Positions 1 through 7,979 of a stretch of DNA of 64,000 nt are shown here, piece after piece. This DNA comes from Dyella solisilvae (GTDB lineage: Bacteria > Pseudomonadota > Gammaproteobacteria > Xanthomonadales > Rhodanobacteraceae): the NCBI RefSeq assembly GCF_003351225.1, contig NZ_QQSY01000003.1, forward strand, positions 214,484-278,483, in the 5' to 3' direction. Under the pieces are notes generated by a model, which searched no databases, had not been told where the DNA came from, and worked only from the letters and a program-made list of their open reading frames with translations. The translations under genes and the position numbers were made by a program. Position 1 is the stretch's first letter. Each line of letters opens with the position of its first letter.

Positions 1-1
1 C

Positions 2-247
2 TCTGAAACCGAGAAGGGCCTCGCCAACGTCGCGTTCCAGAATGCTTCCGATGGATCGATCGTGCTGGTCATGGTGAACAGCAATACGGAAGCGCGCCCC
101 GTGTCCGTAGCGGAGGGGCAAACCCGTTTCGAATACACGATGCCGCCGCAGAGCGTGGCGACCTTCGTATGGAGCCCGGACCAGGCCGGCGCATGGATGA
201 AGCGCGCCTTGCGGTGGCTGAACAGGGCGACGCCTGGGGCGCGTTGA
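2..247 (+). CDS. C-terminal fragment of a GH30-type glycoside hydrolase
   Basis: The window opens inside this gene; only the last 81 codons are present, with the frame open to position 2 and a TGA at the end. The visible part reads as the C-terminal beta-sandwich of glycoside hydrolase family 30 (glucosylceramidase/endo-glucanase-like): a strand run around GSIVLVMVNSN, then an alternating segment and the typical end motif SVATFVW. GH30 enzymes are secreted or periplasmic glycosidases acting on beta-linked glycans; the catalytic barrel lies off the left edge, so substrate cannot be judged. After VATFVW there is a 25-residue Arg/Ala-rich tail longer than usual. Family assignment rests on the C-terminal pattern only. 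Confidence 0.6.
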   Translation, partial: SETEKGLANVAFQNASDGSIVLVMVNSNTEARPVSVAEGQTRFEYTMPPQSVATFVWSPDQAGAWMKRALRWLNRATPGAR

Positions 248-461
248 TCCGTTGAGCGCGGCGTCATTTGCGGACCTGCGCGCTGGACGTATCCGGCGGC
301 AAGGAGTGTCAAAATGGTCGTCAAAACAATCGGTTATCGCCCACCTTTTTGGATTTCCCGGCCCGGCCTTTGACAAGCAAAGTGTGTGCTGGAAGCATAC
401 GCACCCATCTCTTCGCTCCCCCGAAGCAGACCTCATTCCGTCAAGCAGTCAGGGATTCAGC

Positions 462-563
462 ATGACCGAACCTGCGCGGCACTTTCGCGAGATCATCGAA
501 AACTTGCTACCGCTAGCGGTAGCCATGGTCGCGATTGGTCTCAAAATGTGGCTCTATTGGTGA
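462..563 (+). CDS. possible 33-residue single-span membrane protein
   Basis: Short ORF starting with ATG at 462 and ending with TGA. A weak purine-rich stretch (CAGGGATT) lies upstream. The peptide has a charged N-terminus (TEPARHFREII) followed by one hydrophobic segment (LLPLAVAMVAIGLKMWL), the layout of small inner-membrane proteins. No family is recognised. It is the only coding candidate between the glycosidase end and the DUF4239 gene; the rest of 248-640 shows nothing convincing. Confidence 0.3.
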   Translation: MTEPARHFREIIENLLPLAVAMVAIGLKMWLYW

Positions 564-640
564 CCGCAGCAATGCCGGCAAGGCTTGCTTGCGACCCAAA
601 TCGAACCATATCGCTCAGCCCACCGTATCTCTCCTTGGTG

Positions 641-1402
641 TCAATGGCCGAGCTGGCCTAATGCTGCGCGCATGGGCGCCACTGGCACCCGAATCATTCC
701 GCCAAGCGGCGTGTCCAATTCCGTGATGACGAAGATCGCTCCGGCGGAGGACAGCGCGCACAGGAAAAAGAAGAACAACACGGTGCCGTTGTTTGGCGCG
801 AACAGGCCAAACGTGCCAAAGATCACGCACAGCCAGGCCGCCAGTACGACCAGCAGCGCCATGGGAATGCTGCCGTGCTTTTGGAGTAGCGCCGACCAGC
901 GAACCGCGAAGACTTCTTCAAAGATCTCTTGCGCGCGAGGCAGCAGCTGCCGTTGGTCCTCGTTGGCCGGATGCAGAGCGTCCAACTCATGTTGAAAATC
1001 GTTGATATGGCCCAGGACCGCTGGACTGTCGATGGCGTGGCGATTCGTTGCGTCATCGGAGCCGATCAGGTCAACCCAAGTGCCATACTTGTGCTTGAGC
1101 GATGCCCTCAAGCTTGACGTCTCGGGCCCGTAGGAAGCCAAGGTGCGGTCGAGCTTCAAGACGTTGACGGCGTTGTGTTGGAAGTCCTGGCAGACCGTGT
1201 CGAAAGTTGTCTTGGCCGACGAGATGAGAAGGCCGAGCACCAGGGCGGCGAGCGTCGCAATCAGGCCGGCAGCGAGTTTGATTGCCGTGGCCGAGTCTTC
1301 GTCCACATGGTGTCCCGGCAAGCGCGTGCGCGCATACATGCCAAGCAAAGCGCAACCAAAGACGCTGATAAAAACCAGAGCGGAGAACAGGAGATGATTC
1401 AT
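641..1402 (-). CDS. DUF4239 (bestrophin-like) membrane protein
   Basis: Reading from ATG at 1402 gives 253 residues starting MNHLLFSALVF. A hydrophobic N-terminal helix is followed by a second one (about residues 40-62, LAAGLIATLAALVLGLLISSAK). A long helical soluble part follows, then two C-terminal transmembrane helices (about 180-225, ALLVVLAAWLCVIFGTFGLF and FFFFLCALSSAGAIFVI). The conserved pattern of two helices, cytoplasmic coil and two helices, with GLLISSAK after helix two, is that of DUF4239 proteins, distantly like bestrophin channels; function unknown. An upstream in-frame ATG at 1444 is possible, but the added residues look unlike a membrane-protein N-terminus and neither start has a clear ribosome site. 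No partner gene is adjacent. Confidence 0.7.
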   Translation of the reverse strand: MNHLLFSALVFISVFGCALLGMYARTRLPGHHVDEDSATAIKLAAGLIATLAALVLGLLISSAKTTFDTVCQDFQHNAVNVLKLDRTLASYGPETSSLRASLKHKYGTWVDLIGSDDATNRHAIDSPAVLGHINDFQHELDALHPANEDQRQLLPRAQEIFEEVFAVRWSALLQKHGSIPMALLVVLAAWLCVIFGTFGLFAPNNGTVLFFFFLCALSSAGAIFVITELDTPLGGMIRVPVAPMRAALGQLGH

Positions 1403-1587
1403 CGTCGTGCCCGGGCCGCTGCACTGGCCCGTCATTTCATTCATTGGTACGCAAGGACGCTCAGTCGTGGCCGCGCCGCAGGTGTCGGTTTACTATCGCG
1501 CGGCGCGAAGTCGTGCATGACGGACCTCGGTCTCGCGGTCGGCCATCGTTGGTAGCAGGGAAGGGCGCACCGATACGGCGAGCGCGT

Positions 1588-1701
1588 TTAATGTTCTTCT
1601 GAAGCCCGCACTGGGCGGGACGGTTCTGACTCTTCGAAAAAGGCGATCGACGTCGACACGAGTAACGCGAAAGCAATCGGCAGCAATGGAATTAGTACCA
1701 C
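1588..1701 (-). CDS. putative 37-residue membrane peptide with GTG start
   Basis: A GTG at 1701 is preceded by a strong purine ribosome site (GAGAGGAGAG, 5-6 bases upstream) and opens a 37-codon frame ending in TAA. The peptide starts VVLIPLLPIAFALLVSTSIAFF, one clean transmembrane span, then an acidic/basic tail (EESEPSRPVRASEEH). It is too short for standard gene calling. No family recognised. The strong ribosome site and membrane-peptide layout are the evidence; no conservation data are available. Confidence 0.4.
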   Translation of the reverse strand: MVLIPLLPIAFALLVSTSIAFFEESEPSRPVRASEEH

Positions 1702-1948
1702 AGGACTCTCCTCTCGAGTGCGCTATCTGTTGAAAGCGGCGCACCTTCGCCGATGACGCGTGAAGATCATGGCAACAGCGTCTCTTGTGGAGCGAGAAGC
1801 GCAACGTTCAGCGTTTTCCGCGCCACCGAGACCGGCATATTGCCGCAGGCAGAGTGCCGCCAAGCCACCAGTCGGAAGTACTCCAACGGCAGGAGTGTCC
1901 GCTGCCAACCCCAGTCCGACGCAAATTTAACGGGTCGGCGGGCTTCGC
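1702..1948. other. intergenic, no gene seen
   Basis: Between the putative small membrane peptide and the STAS gene I find no convincing frame on either strand. Short Arg/Ala-rich ORFs here have no ribosome site and no recognisable content. Confidence 0.5.
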
Positions 1949-2344
1949 TCAGGAACCGCCGGGGAGCCCCTGGCCGGTCATTCGTCGCTGCATGTGATCG
2001 AGATAGTCATCAAGTTCCTGCAAGCTGGCGAAGACCTCGTTGACCGGAACGGCTTTCACGATGTCGAACACCTTTCGCACCTGCGGCTGGAGATTGAGGA
2101 GCAGGGTATGGCCGCCGCGTGCACGCGTGCTCCTGCGGATCTTGGCGATGCTTCGCAGGCCGGCGCTACTGATGTAGTCCAGCCCGGACAGGTCCAGTAC
2201 CACTGTGCCGCCCTCGGCAATGCGAGGTAGCACGTCGAGCATGGCGAGATCGAAGTCATTGAATGTCTGGGCGTCGAGCCGTCCATGCAGACGCAGGGTT
2301 ATCCGGTTGGGCGACTCACCTTCAGTGTTCAGGTTGAACGTCAT
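1949..2344 (-). CDS. STAS-domain anti-sigma factor antagonist
   Basis: 131 residues covering one STAS domain. The phospho-acceptor loop is clear: VVLDLSGLDYISSAGLRSI, with the Ser of the DYISSAGL motif being the residue phosphorylated by RsbW-type kinases in this family. In partner switching, the unphosphorylated protein binds the anti-sigma factor or kinase and frees the target. It overlaps the 3' end of the preceding phosphatase/kinase gene by 23 bases, so translation is probably coupled and the two proteins are very likely direct partners. A Gly-rich tail (TGQGLPGGS) follows the domain. Last gene of the block beginning near 6.0 kb. Confidence 0.88.
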   Translation of the reverse strand: MTFNLNTEGESPNRITLRLHGRLDAQTFNDFDLAMLDVLPRIAEGGTVVLDLSGLDYISSAGLRSIAKIRRSTRARGGHTLLLNLQPQVRKVFDIVKAVPVNEVFASLQELDDYLDHMQRRMTGQGLPGGS

Positions 2345-4658
2345 GGTCAGGCTCCGTGCTCACGGGGTGGAGGAAGCGCAGTTGCAGGTGATTGCCCTGA
2401 TCGTCATGGCTGTAGCTGAGTTCGCTCGCCATGGCGCGTACCAGATGGATGCCGAGACCGCCGACATCTTCCGCATCAGCGAGGTCACCGGTGAGGGTTG
2501 GCATGGGTATCTGCAGTGGATCGAAGGGTTGCCCGTCATGGTGCAGCTCGATCAGCACGGCATCCTCCCCCAGGTGCATGTGCAGGTCGATTGTGCGGTC
2601 CGTGCTTCCGGCGTGACCGTGCTGCACCATGTTGACCATGAGTTCTTCCAGCACCAGACGGACGTCCTCCCGCACGGCGGGCGTGACGCCGTGGGCGCAT
2701 AGCGCTGCGTCACAGCGCTCCAGCGCATCGAAGACTTCGTCCATCGAGGCTTTGATGCTCATGTCCAGCATGGGGGCATTCCTGTTGGCCAGGGCATGAT
2801 GCCAGTTCAGTGCGAGGACGGTGATGTCGTCGGCCTGTCCGGCGCCGTCGGTGAAGCGGTCCACTTCGGCCAGCAACCCGGCCGCAAGGTCGGCGGCGGA
2901 GCGTGACGGGGATCGCTGAAGGCAGTCCAACATGCGCTCGGCGCCAAACATTCGCTCGGCCCTGTCGGTCGCTTCGGTAATGCCATCCGTGTAGAGCAGC
3001 AGGGTCTGGCCGGGTTGCAACCGCAGGGTTCGGGTCGGGTAGTGCGCCTCATCGTCCAGCCCGAGCGCGGCTCCGGTTTCGAACTCGATGAACCGGGCGG
3101 CATCCGTGTCGCAAAGCACGGGAGGTTCGTGTCCGGCGCTGGCCATGACCAGCTCACCGGTGAACGTGTCGAGCATGCCGCACAAGAGACTCACGAACAT
3201 GCAGCTGTCGTTGTTGCGACACAGCTCAAGGTTGAGCATCGACAACAGGTTCTGTGGCGACTGCGCCTTCGGCGCCAACGCCTTTGCGAGCGTGATAGTG
3301 CGTGCCATGAACAATGCTGCAGGAATGCCTTTGTCTGAGACGTCGCCGACCATCACGCAAAAGCGTCGCTGGTTGAGCATGAAGTAGCTGTAGAGGTCGC
3401 CGCCAACGGCGCGTGCGGGTCGAAGCAATGCGTGCAGCTCGAAGTTTTCGCAGTGTGCATCCAGGTAGTGCTGTCCCGGCAAAAGCGCCGTCTGGATCTG
3501 GTGGGCAATGTCCAGTTCACTGGCGAGACGTTGTTGCTCCTTCGCGTTGCGGGTCAACGTCTCGATGTGCAGCGCCAGTTCCGTGCGCATGCGATCGAAG
3601 GCATGCGTGAGTCGGCCAACTTCATCGGGATAACGAACCGCTGGCAATTCGAAATTGAGCGCACCGCGCGCAACGTACTCGGCACGCGAAGCGAGGGTGC
3701 CAAGCGGGGCGAGGGTGCGCCGCGCCACCGCGAGCGTGACCGCCGCCAATGCCAGGAGGGCGAGCAATCCAAGCAACAGTACGCGTACGAACGCCTGCCG
3801 CACACCGGCGTAGATCATCGCCTCCGGCATGGCCAGGCCGAAGCTCCATCGCGTCCCTTCGATGGGGGCGAGGTAGATCCACACAGCCTTGCCGCCAGCT
3901 TGCGGGTTCTGTGCAACGGCCAGCCGCACCCGAACAGCCTCGTGACGGGCCAGTGCCTGCAAAAGGTCGGGCTGGCCGCGCTGGCCCACCATGGACGGGT
4001 TGTCGTGTGCGAGATAAGCGCCGCCGTCGTCCAGCACAAATGCATAAGCGCCCGCGGGCTTGATAAGTGCCTTCAGGACACGGCCTAGCCAGTCCAGGGA
4101 TACGTCGGCATTGATCAGGCCTATCGTGTGGCCATCCCTTTGGATGGGGGCCGAGTAGTTGACCAGTTCGCGCTTGCGCGATTGCGAATAGAAGTGCCGC
4201 TGCCAGCATCCCTGCGTGCAACGCAGTCCCGTGAGAAACCAGTTTTTGTCCCAGTAGGGGTTGTCGTCCTTGCGCAAGTCGCGCCAACCCAGCGAGCCGT
4301 CGTCCTGGCGATTGATAAAGGGGGAGGTGGGCGCGTTGTCCTTGGCAGGGACGAAAGCGGCTGCCAGTCCGGATAGATCAGCATTCCTTTCCAGCGCGTC
4401 ACGCAGGATGGCCTCGATCCCTTCCGGACGAGAGCCGACCACCGAGGCCAGGGTTTGAGCGGTGTCGGCTACGCGTGCCAGCCGCTGCTCGATCCGGTTG
4501 CCTGCTTCATTGGCGAGCGCCGTCGCTTCACCATGGGCCTGTTCCAGGATCTGCTCGCCGACCCGGTAAAACAGCACACTGCCGGCGATGGCCAACACCG
4601 CCACGGAGCCGACCAGAACCCATAGAGACAGCCGCGAAGCGATGCTGCGCAAAACCAT
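2322..4658 (-). CDS. membrane sensor PP2C (RsbU-like) phosphatase fused to HATPase anti-sigma kinase
   Basis: About 778 residues. Order: transmembrane helix (8-30); extracytoplasmic dCache-like sensor (35-285); second helix (290-312); HAMP linker; SpoIIE/PP2C phosphatase (410-610) with metal motifs GDVSDKG, DGITEATD and DDITVL; and a C-terminal GHKL ATPase of anti-sigma kinase type (630-765) with LEELMVNMVQHG and DVGGLGIHLV. This puts RsbU-like and RsbW-like activities in one protein. It resembles HsbR of Pseudomonas in combining the two, but with a membrane sensor instead of a receiver. The STAS gene overlapping its end is the expected substrate. ATG at 4658 is chosen because AGGGGG lies 7 bases upstream; an in-frame ATG at 4763 adds 35 residues but lacks a ribosome site. 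Confidence 0.9.
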   Translation of the reverse strand: MVLRSIASRLSLWVLVGSVAVLAIAGSVLFYRVGEQILEQAHGEATALANEAGNRIEQRLARVADTAQTLASVVGSRPEGIEAILRDALERNADLSGLAAAFVPAKDNAPTSPFINRQDDGSLGWRDLRKDDNPYWDKNWFLTGLRCTQGCWQRHFYSQSRKRELVNYSAPIQRDGHTIGLINADVSLDWLGRVLKALIKPAGAYAFVLDDGGAYLAHDNPSMVGQRGQPDLLQALARHEAVRVRLAVAQNPQAGGKAVWIYLAPIEGTRWSFGLAMPEAMIYAGVRQAFVRVLLLGLLALLALAAVTLAVARRTLAPLGTLASRAEYVARGALNFELPAVRYPDEVGRLTHAFDRMRTELALHIETLTRNAKEQQRLASELDIAHQIQTALLPGQHYLDAHCENFELHALLRPARAVGGDLYSYFMLNQRRFCVMVGDVSDKGIPAALFMARTITLAKALAPKAQSPQNLLSMLNLELCRNNDSCMFVSLLCGMLDTFTGELVMASAGHEPPVLCDTDAARFIEFETGAALGLDDEAHYPTRTLRLQPGQTLLLYTDGITEATDRAERMFGAERMLDCLQRSPSRSAADLAAGLLAEVDRFTDGAGQADDITVLALNWHHALANRNAPMLDMSIKASMDEVFDALERCDAALCAHGVTPAVREDVRLVLEELMVNMVQHGHAGSTDRTIDLHMHLGEDAVLIELHHDGQPFDPLQIPMPTLTGDLADAEDVGGLGIHLVRAMASELSYSHDDQGNHLQLRFLHPVSTEPDHDVQPEH

Positions 4659-4909
4659 GGCGAGCCCCCTGTCGACTCGGCCATTGAGCCATGCGTAGTC
4701 CAGCTTCGGCAAGTCAGCCGAACGGCTGTTTGTGGACTGTGCCGCACTTGGCGTCACGTCCATTTTTTGTCGTTACCGAGCGCGCAGGCAGGATCGGTCC
4801 AAAGAGCAAATTCGTGTTCCATGCCGTTACGCCGCCTTCACAAGAATGCAAGCTGGCAGCCAGCGCCGACGGCATGCCAGGTTGCCATGCAGGGAGGGCG
4901 GCGCTGCGA

Positions 4910-5581
4910 TCAACCGCTCCGGCCTGCGCCGCGACCAGCCAGTGCCGTTGCGCCAAACCGCTCTGCTTGTTTGAGGAGGTCTTGTGCCGAACGTGCGCGT
5001 GTTGCCTCCGACAGTCGAGCCCGGTGACTCTCTACTGTTCGGCGCGAGAGACCGAGCGCATCGGCAATCTGTTGGCTACTCATGCGTGCACCCAATAGAT
5101 CGAGAATCTGCTGTTGCCTCTGCGTGAGGCCGCGACGTCCCGCCCTCTCGATTTCAAGCGACTCGTCTGCCCATCGTGGGGAAATGTATGTCCTACCCTT
5201 GAGCACGCGATCCACTGCCGTACGAAGTCCCGCCAGCCCATCGCTCTTTGGGACGTATGCCTTGGCGCCGGCCGCCATGGCGTGGCGCATGCTCGCTCGA
5301 TCAGTCATCGACGAGAAGAACACAAAAGGCACGGTGGAACCGGCTTTTTGCACCCGGCGCAAGACTTCGATGCCGTCTGCTCCCCCCAGGTTGATGTCAG
5401 TGGCTACCACGTCGGGCTTCATTCGAAGTACGAGACTGAAGAGTTCGCGGCCATTCCTCACACAACCGACGATCTGAAAATGCTTTGCCAGCGCGACTGA
5501 AATTCCTTCGGCCTCCATGAGGCGTTGATCAGCAATCAGAAGTCGAGGTGGCTGCAACATCTCCTGCTGCGACGAATCCAT
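4910..5581 (-). CDS. LuxR-family (NarL-type) response regulator
   Basis: 223 residues from ATG at 5581, which has GGGGG just upstream; an earlier in-frame ATG at 5596 has none. N-terminal receiver with the acidic pair after LLIAD, phospho-acceptor Asp62 (DVVATDINLGG), the switch Ser in VFFSSM and the Lys in YVPKSDG. The C-terminal LuxR helix-turn-helix (about 150-210) reads GLTQRQQQILDLLGA through SRRTVESHRARL. No histidine kinase is adjacent. It sits 66 bases after a 124-residue helical protein and about 250 bases before the phosphatase/kinase gene on the same strand, so it is probably co-transcribed or functionally linked to that stress module. Confidence 0.9.
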   Translation of the reverse strand: MDSSQQEMLQPPRLLIADQRLMEAEGISVALAKHFQIVGCVRNGRELFSLVLRMKPDVVATDINLGGADGIEVLRRVQKAGSTVPFVFFSSMTDRASMRHAMAAGAKAYVPKSDGLAGLRTAVDRVLKGRTYISPRWADESLEIERAGRRGLTQRQQQILDLLGARMSSQQIADALGLSRRTVESHRARLSEATRARSAQDLLKQAERFGATALAGRGAGRSG

Positions 5582-5647
5582 GGATCCCCCAGTCATAAGT
5601 TGCTGTTCAATTTGGTGTTGTAAGCAGGCGCTTCTAGCCGGGCATGC

Positions 5648-6022
5648 CTATAGATAGATCACCTCTTCCACGTGGCTGAGGCAGTCGACGGCATGGTTGG
5701 CCGTGTGGCGAACGATCTTGGCCAGGTAAGCGCCATCACGTGGGGTGGACGTGTACGTCAACACCAAGCCTGAGAACTGGGCAATCGCCGCCAGGTCGGA
5801 GTGGGCTTGAAACGACCTGTGCGCCAGATCCGGGGACAATGTGTCGGCGTATGTGGTGAGGAAAACCTTGAGGCGTGCCGCGGCATCGTTCGCGGCGGCT
5901 AATACTGAAGTGGCCAAAGGCCTCGGGAAGCTTCCTTCGGTCTCCGCCTCAAGGGCTAATTCTGCGCAGGCCCGCGCCACGGCCAGCGCGTTCGTAACCG
6001 GATGCGTTCGCTCGGTCTGCAT
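5648..6022 (-). CDS. 124-residue helical protein, paralog A
   Basis: ATG at 6022 with GGGGGAGC just upstream. All-helical, soluble, no signal peptide, no Cys. It is one of three paralogs in the window, each exactly 124 residues and each starting MQTERT; by eye it is about 80 percent identical to paralog C (15967-16341) and much less to paralog B (9918-10292). Best-conserved stretches are VARACAEL near the N-terminus, DLAAIAQF in the middle and, between A and C, TYTSTPRDG and LAKIVRHTANHAV. I do not recognise the family. This copy heads the minus-strand block containing the LuxR regulator, phosphatase/kinase and STAS genes, suggesting a stress-related role (inference). Confidence 0.75.
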   Translation of the reverse strand: MQTERTHPVTNALAVARACAELALEAETEGSFPRPLATSVLAAANDAAARLKVFLTTYADTLSPDLAHRSFQAHSDLAAIAQFSGLVLTYTSTPRDGAYLAKIVRHTANHAVDCLSHVEEVIYL

Positions 6023-6070
6023 TGCTCCCCCGTTTCCCGCAAAAAGATTTGCGTAACGCGACAAGCGTCA

Positions 6071-6085
6071 CAAGCTATACAAAAG
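6071..6085 (-). promoter_or_regulatory. conserved upstream element of paralog A
   Basis: Read on the minus strand: CTTTTGTATAGCTTG, starting 49 bases upstream of the ATG. The same element occurs at 50-51 bases before the other two paralogs (CTTTCGTATGACTTG and CTTTCGTTAGACTTG). It could contain the -10 region or be an activator site; no matching -35 box is evident. Confidence 0.5.
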
Positions 6086-6270
6086 GATGGGTAGGAGTAC
6101 GCGGCGCGCGCCCGCGTAACTTCGCCCTTCCGGCAGGGACGGCACATCCGGCGACATCCGCATTCCGTCCAGGCCGCTTGCCTGATTTCAGGCGGGATAG
6201 TCGAGTGGGATCGTGTGGTTTGATGGGTCCCAGAGCAACTGCGAAATTACTGAGTACAGGCTCAGCAAAA

Positions 6271-6825
6271 TTACTGAACCGAGCGCTCGGGACGCATGTC
6301 CATTTCCGACCCATGACGGACTATGACTGCTCCGACCTCCTGAACCTTCTGCGCTCCCTCGGCAGCACTCCCTGGGGGGGCGCCAGATGCCGGGCCGTGA
6401 CGGTCGGCCTCAACGCCCGCGAGGGTCATTTCCAGTGGCCAAGGACAGTCAGCTTGTTGGCTATTCGGACTCTGGTCCGGCGACCGATTGCCTCTCTGGG
6501 GCCACAGTCCGCAGATCGCCTCTGTTGCGCCAGCGACCGCAGGCAGGCTCTCGTAGGTTTTCGGGTCGACCCGCCACTGGTCGTCGACCAACGAGGCAAG
6601 TGACCCTGCTGATGTTCCCGGCGGGACGACGCAACCGGGGCGTTGCTGAAGGTCAAGGATGGCGTTCATTCCGTCGTAGACGCCGTTGATGTAGTAGGCC
6701 CGTACGGGGTCGCTCATCTCCTGAACGTCCTTGACCGTCATTCCGTGGGTGTTTTCCGCGACAGCCATGGGCGCGATGGATTCACATGCGATGGCGGCTC
6801 CAAGGCAAACAGTTCGAATACGCAT
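6271..6825 (-). CDS. small exported protein, C-terminus reads through a repeat
   Basis: ATG at 6825 follows GGGAGA. A signal peptide is plausible (MRIRTVCLGAAIACESIAPMAVA, cut before ENTHG). Residues about 30-105 form a compact domain (VRAYYINGVYDGMNAI, GCVVPPGTSAG, then a helix ending AICGLW) that faintly resembles Rap1a/Tai-type proteins with their two-Cys, PPG pattern. After residue 105 the sequence becomes Pro/Gly/Ser-rich and finally translates the intergenic repeat at 6298-6321, so the last 75 or so residues look like readthrough into former intergenic DNA after loss of the original stop. Divergent from the carbonic anhydrase gene. Confidence 0.5.
   Translation of the reverse strand: MRIRTVCLGAAIACESIAPMAVAENTHGMTVKDVQEMSDPVRAYYINGVYDGMNAILDLQQRPGCVVPPGTSAGSLASLVDDQWRVDPKTYESLPAVAGATEAICGLWPQRGNRSPDQSPNSQQADCPWPLEMTLAGVEADRHGPASGAPPGSAAEGAQKVQEVGAVIVRHGSEMDMRPERSVQ
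6298..6321 (+). repeat. 24-base dispersed repeat copy
   Basis: GTCCATTTCCGACCC followed by ATGACGGAC: imperfect inverted repeat with GTCC/GGAC ends. One of about ten copies between 6.3 and 27.8 kb, all in + orientation. Here it lies inside the 3' part of the exported-protein frame. Confidence 0.65.
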
Positions 6826-6965
6826 CACATTCTCCCGGTTGCTTGGAACCGGGATCGTAGCCAACTCAGTTGCAGCCTTCGCCGAAGAAGTCCCCGCCGC
6901 CAGCGGTTGAGCCGGCGCAAAGCCTTCGGGACCCCATTGCTGTTCCACCAGGCGATACCTGTAAT

Positions 6966-6989
6966 GCCTGCTTCCGACCCGACGCGGAC
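6966..6989 (+). repeat. 24-base dispersed repeat copy
   Basis: GCCTGCTTCCGACCC then GACGCGGAC, in the divergent gap between the exported-protein gene and the carbonic anhydrase gene. Same family as 6298-6321. The rest of 6826-7207 shows no gene. Confidence 0.6.
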
Positions 6990-7207
6990 GCAACCGATGC
7001 GGTAAGGACTTAGGGCTGTGGGCGACCTCGCCGTCGTTCGCCTTCTGCGAAACCATGCGTCGCGGCAAAGTCGGCGTTCCGGTGTTTCGGTTTGTGCTTT
7101 CACCTGGCCCTAACATTCGTACGGGCGCGGCTCCGGGCCCTGCGGGTATTGCTTTCCATCAGCTATTTCATTGCGTAGCATTTCATCGCGGATATGGAGT
7201 GTCGAAC

Positions 7208-7822
7208 ATGGCTGCCCGCCATTTTCCTCCTTTCACTTCGGATGAGGCGCTGGCGCGCCTCAAAGACGGCAACGAACGCTTCATCAGCGGCCGTGCGCGC
7301 TTTCCGACGATGCAAAAGGAAATCCTCGCGGAACTCGCCAAGGAGCAGCATCCCCACACCACTATCCTGGGGTGCAGCGACAGCCGCGTGCCACCCGAAC
7401 TTGTCTTCGACGCCTCATTCGGAGAGCTCTTCGTCATTCGAGTGGCGGGCAATGTACTCGGGGCCGCCATTCTGGGGACGCTGCAATATGCGGGGCAGCA
7501 TCTTCATACGCCGCTTTTCGTCGTCATGGGCCACGAGGGATGCGGCGCCGTGGACGCCGCGCTTGCCTCGAAGTTCCATAGTGCCAAGGAATCGAGCCGG
7601 ATCGAGGTGCTGCTCGAAGACATCGTGCCGGCTCTGCGCAATCTCGATGGATCGAAGTCGCACGAAGCGCTTCTGCACGAGGCGGTCGAGGCCAACGTGC
7701 GTTACACAATGCGGTCCCTTCTCGACACGCCGGAAGTTCAAGCAAGGCTGGTGGAAGGCCAAATGAAGCTAGTGGGGGCGGTCTACGAGATCGAGTCGGG
7801 TCGAGTGCGCTTCCTGGAGTGA
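7208..7822 (+). CDS. beta-class carbonic anhydrase
   Basis: 204 residues from ATG 7208, with GGAG about 9 bases upstream. Catalyses reversible hydration of CO2 in the cytoplasm. The zinc ligands and catalytic dyad of beta carbonic anhydrases are all present: Cys56-x-Asp58-x-Arg60 in GCSDSR, then His109 and Cys112 in GHEGCGA. Length is typical of the short bacterial form, and the C-terminal LVGAVYEIESGRV strand is the usual family ending. Stands alone, divergent from the exported protein to its left. Confidence 0.93.
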   Translation: MAARHFPPFTSDEALARLKDGNERFISGRARFPTMQKEILAELAKEQHPHTTILGCSDSRVPPELVFDASFGELFVIRVAGNVLGAAILGTLQYAGQHLHTPLFVVMGHEGCGAVDAALASKFHSAKESSRIEVLLEDIVPALRNLDGSKSHEALLHEAVEANVRYTMRSLLDTPEVQARLVEGQMKLVGAVYEIESGRVRFLE

Positions 7823-7979
7823 TGCAGGATGCGCGGCGCCAAGCTAAACCCGCACCGGGTGCTGCTGCTTAGGGCTCAAAGCAGTAGGGATTCGAGGATT
7901 GACGTTGGTGGCGCTACTTCAAGCGAGGGCGAAGGCTGGATCGGCTAGTATGAAAAGACTTCCAGTCGGAGATGCAGGA

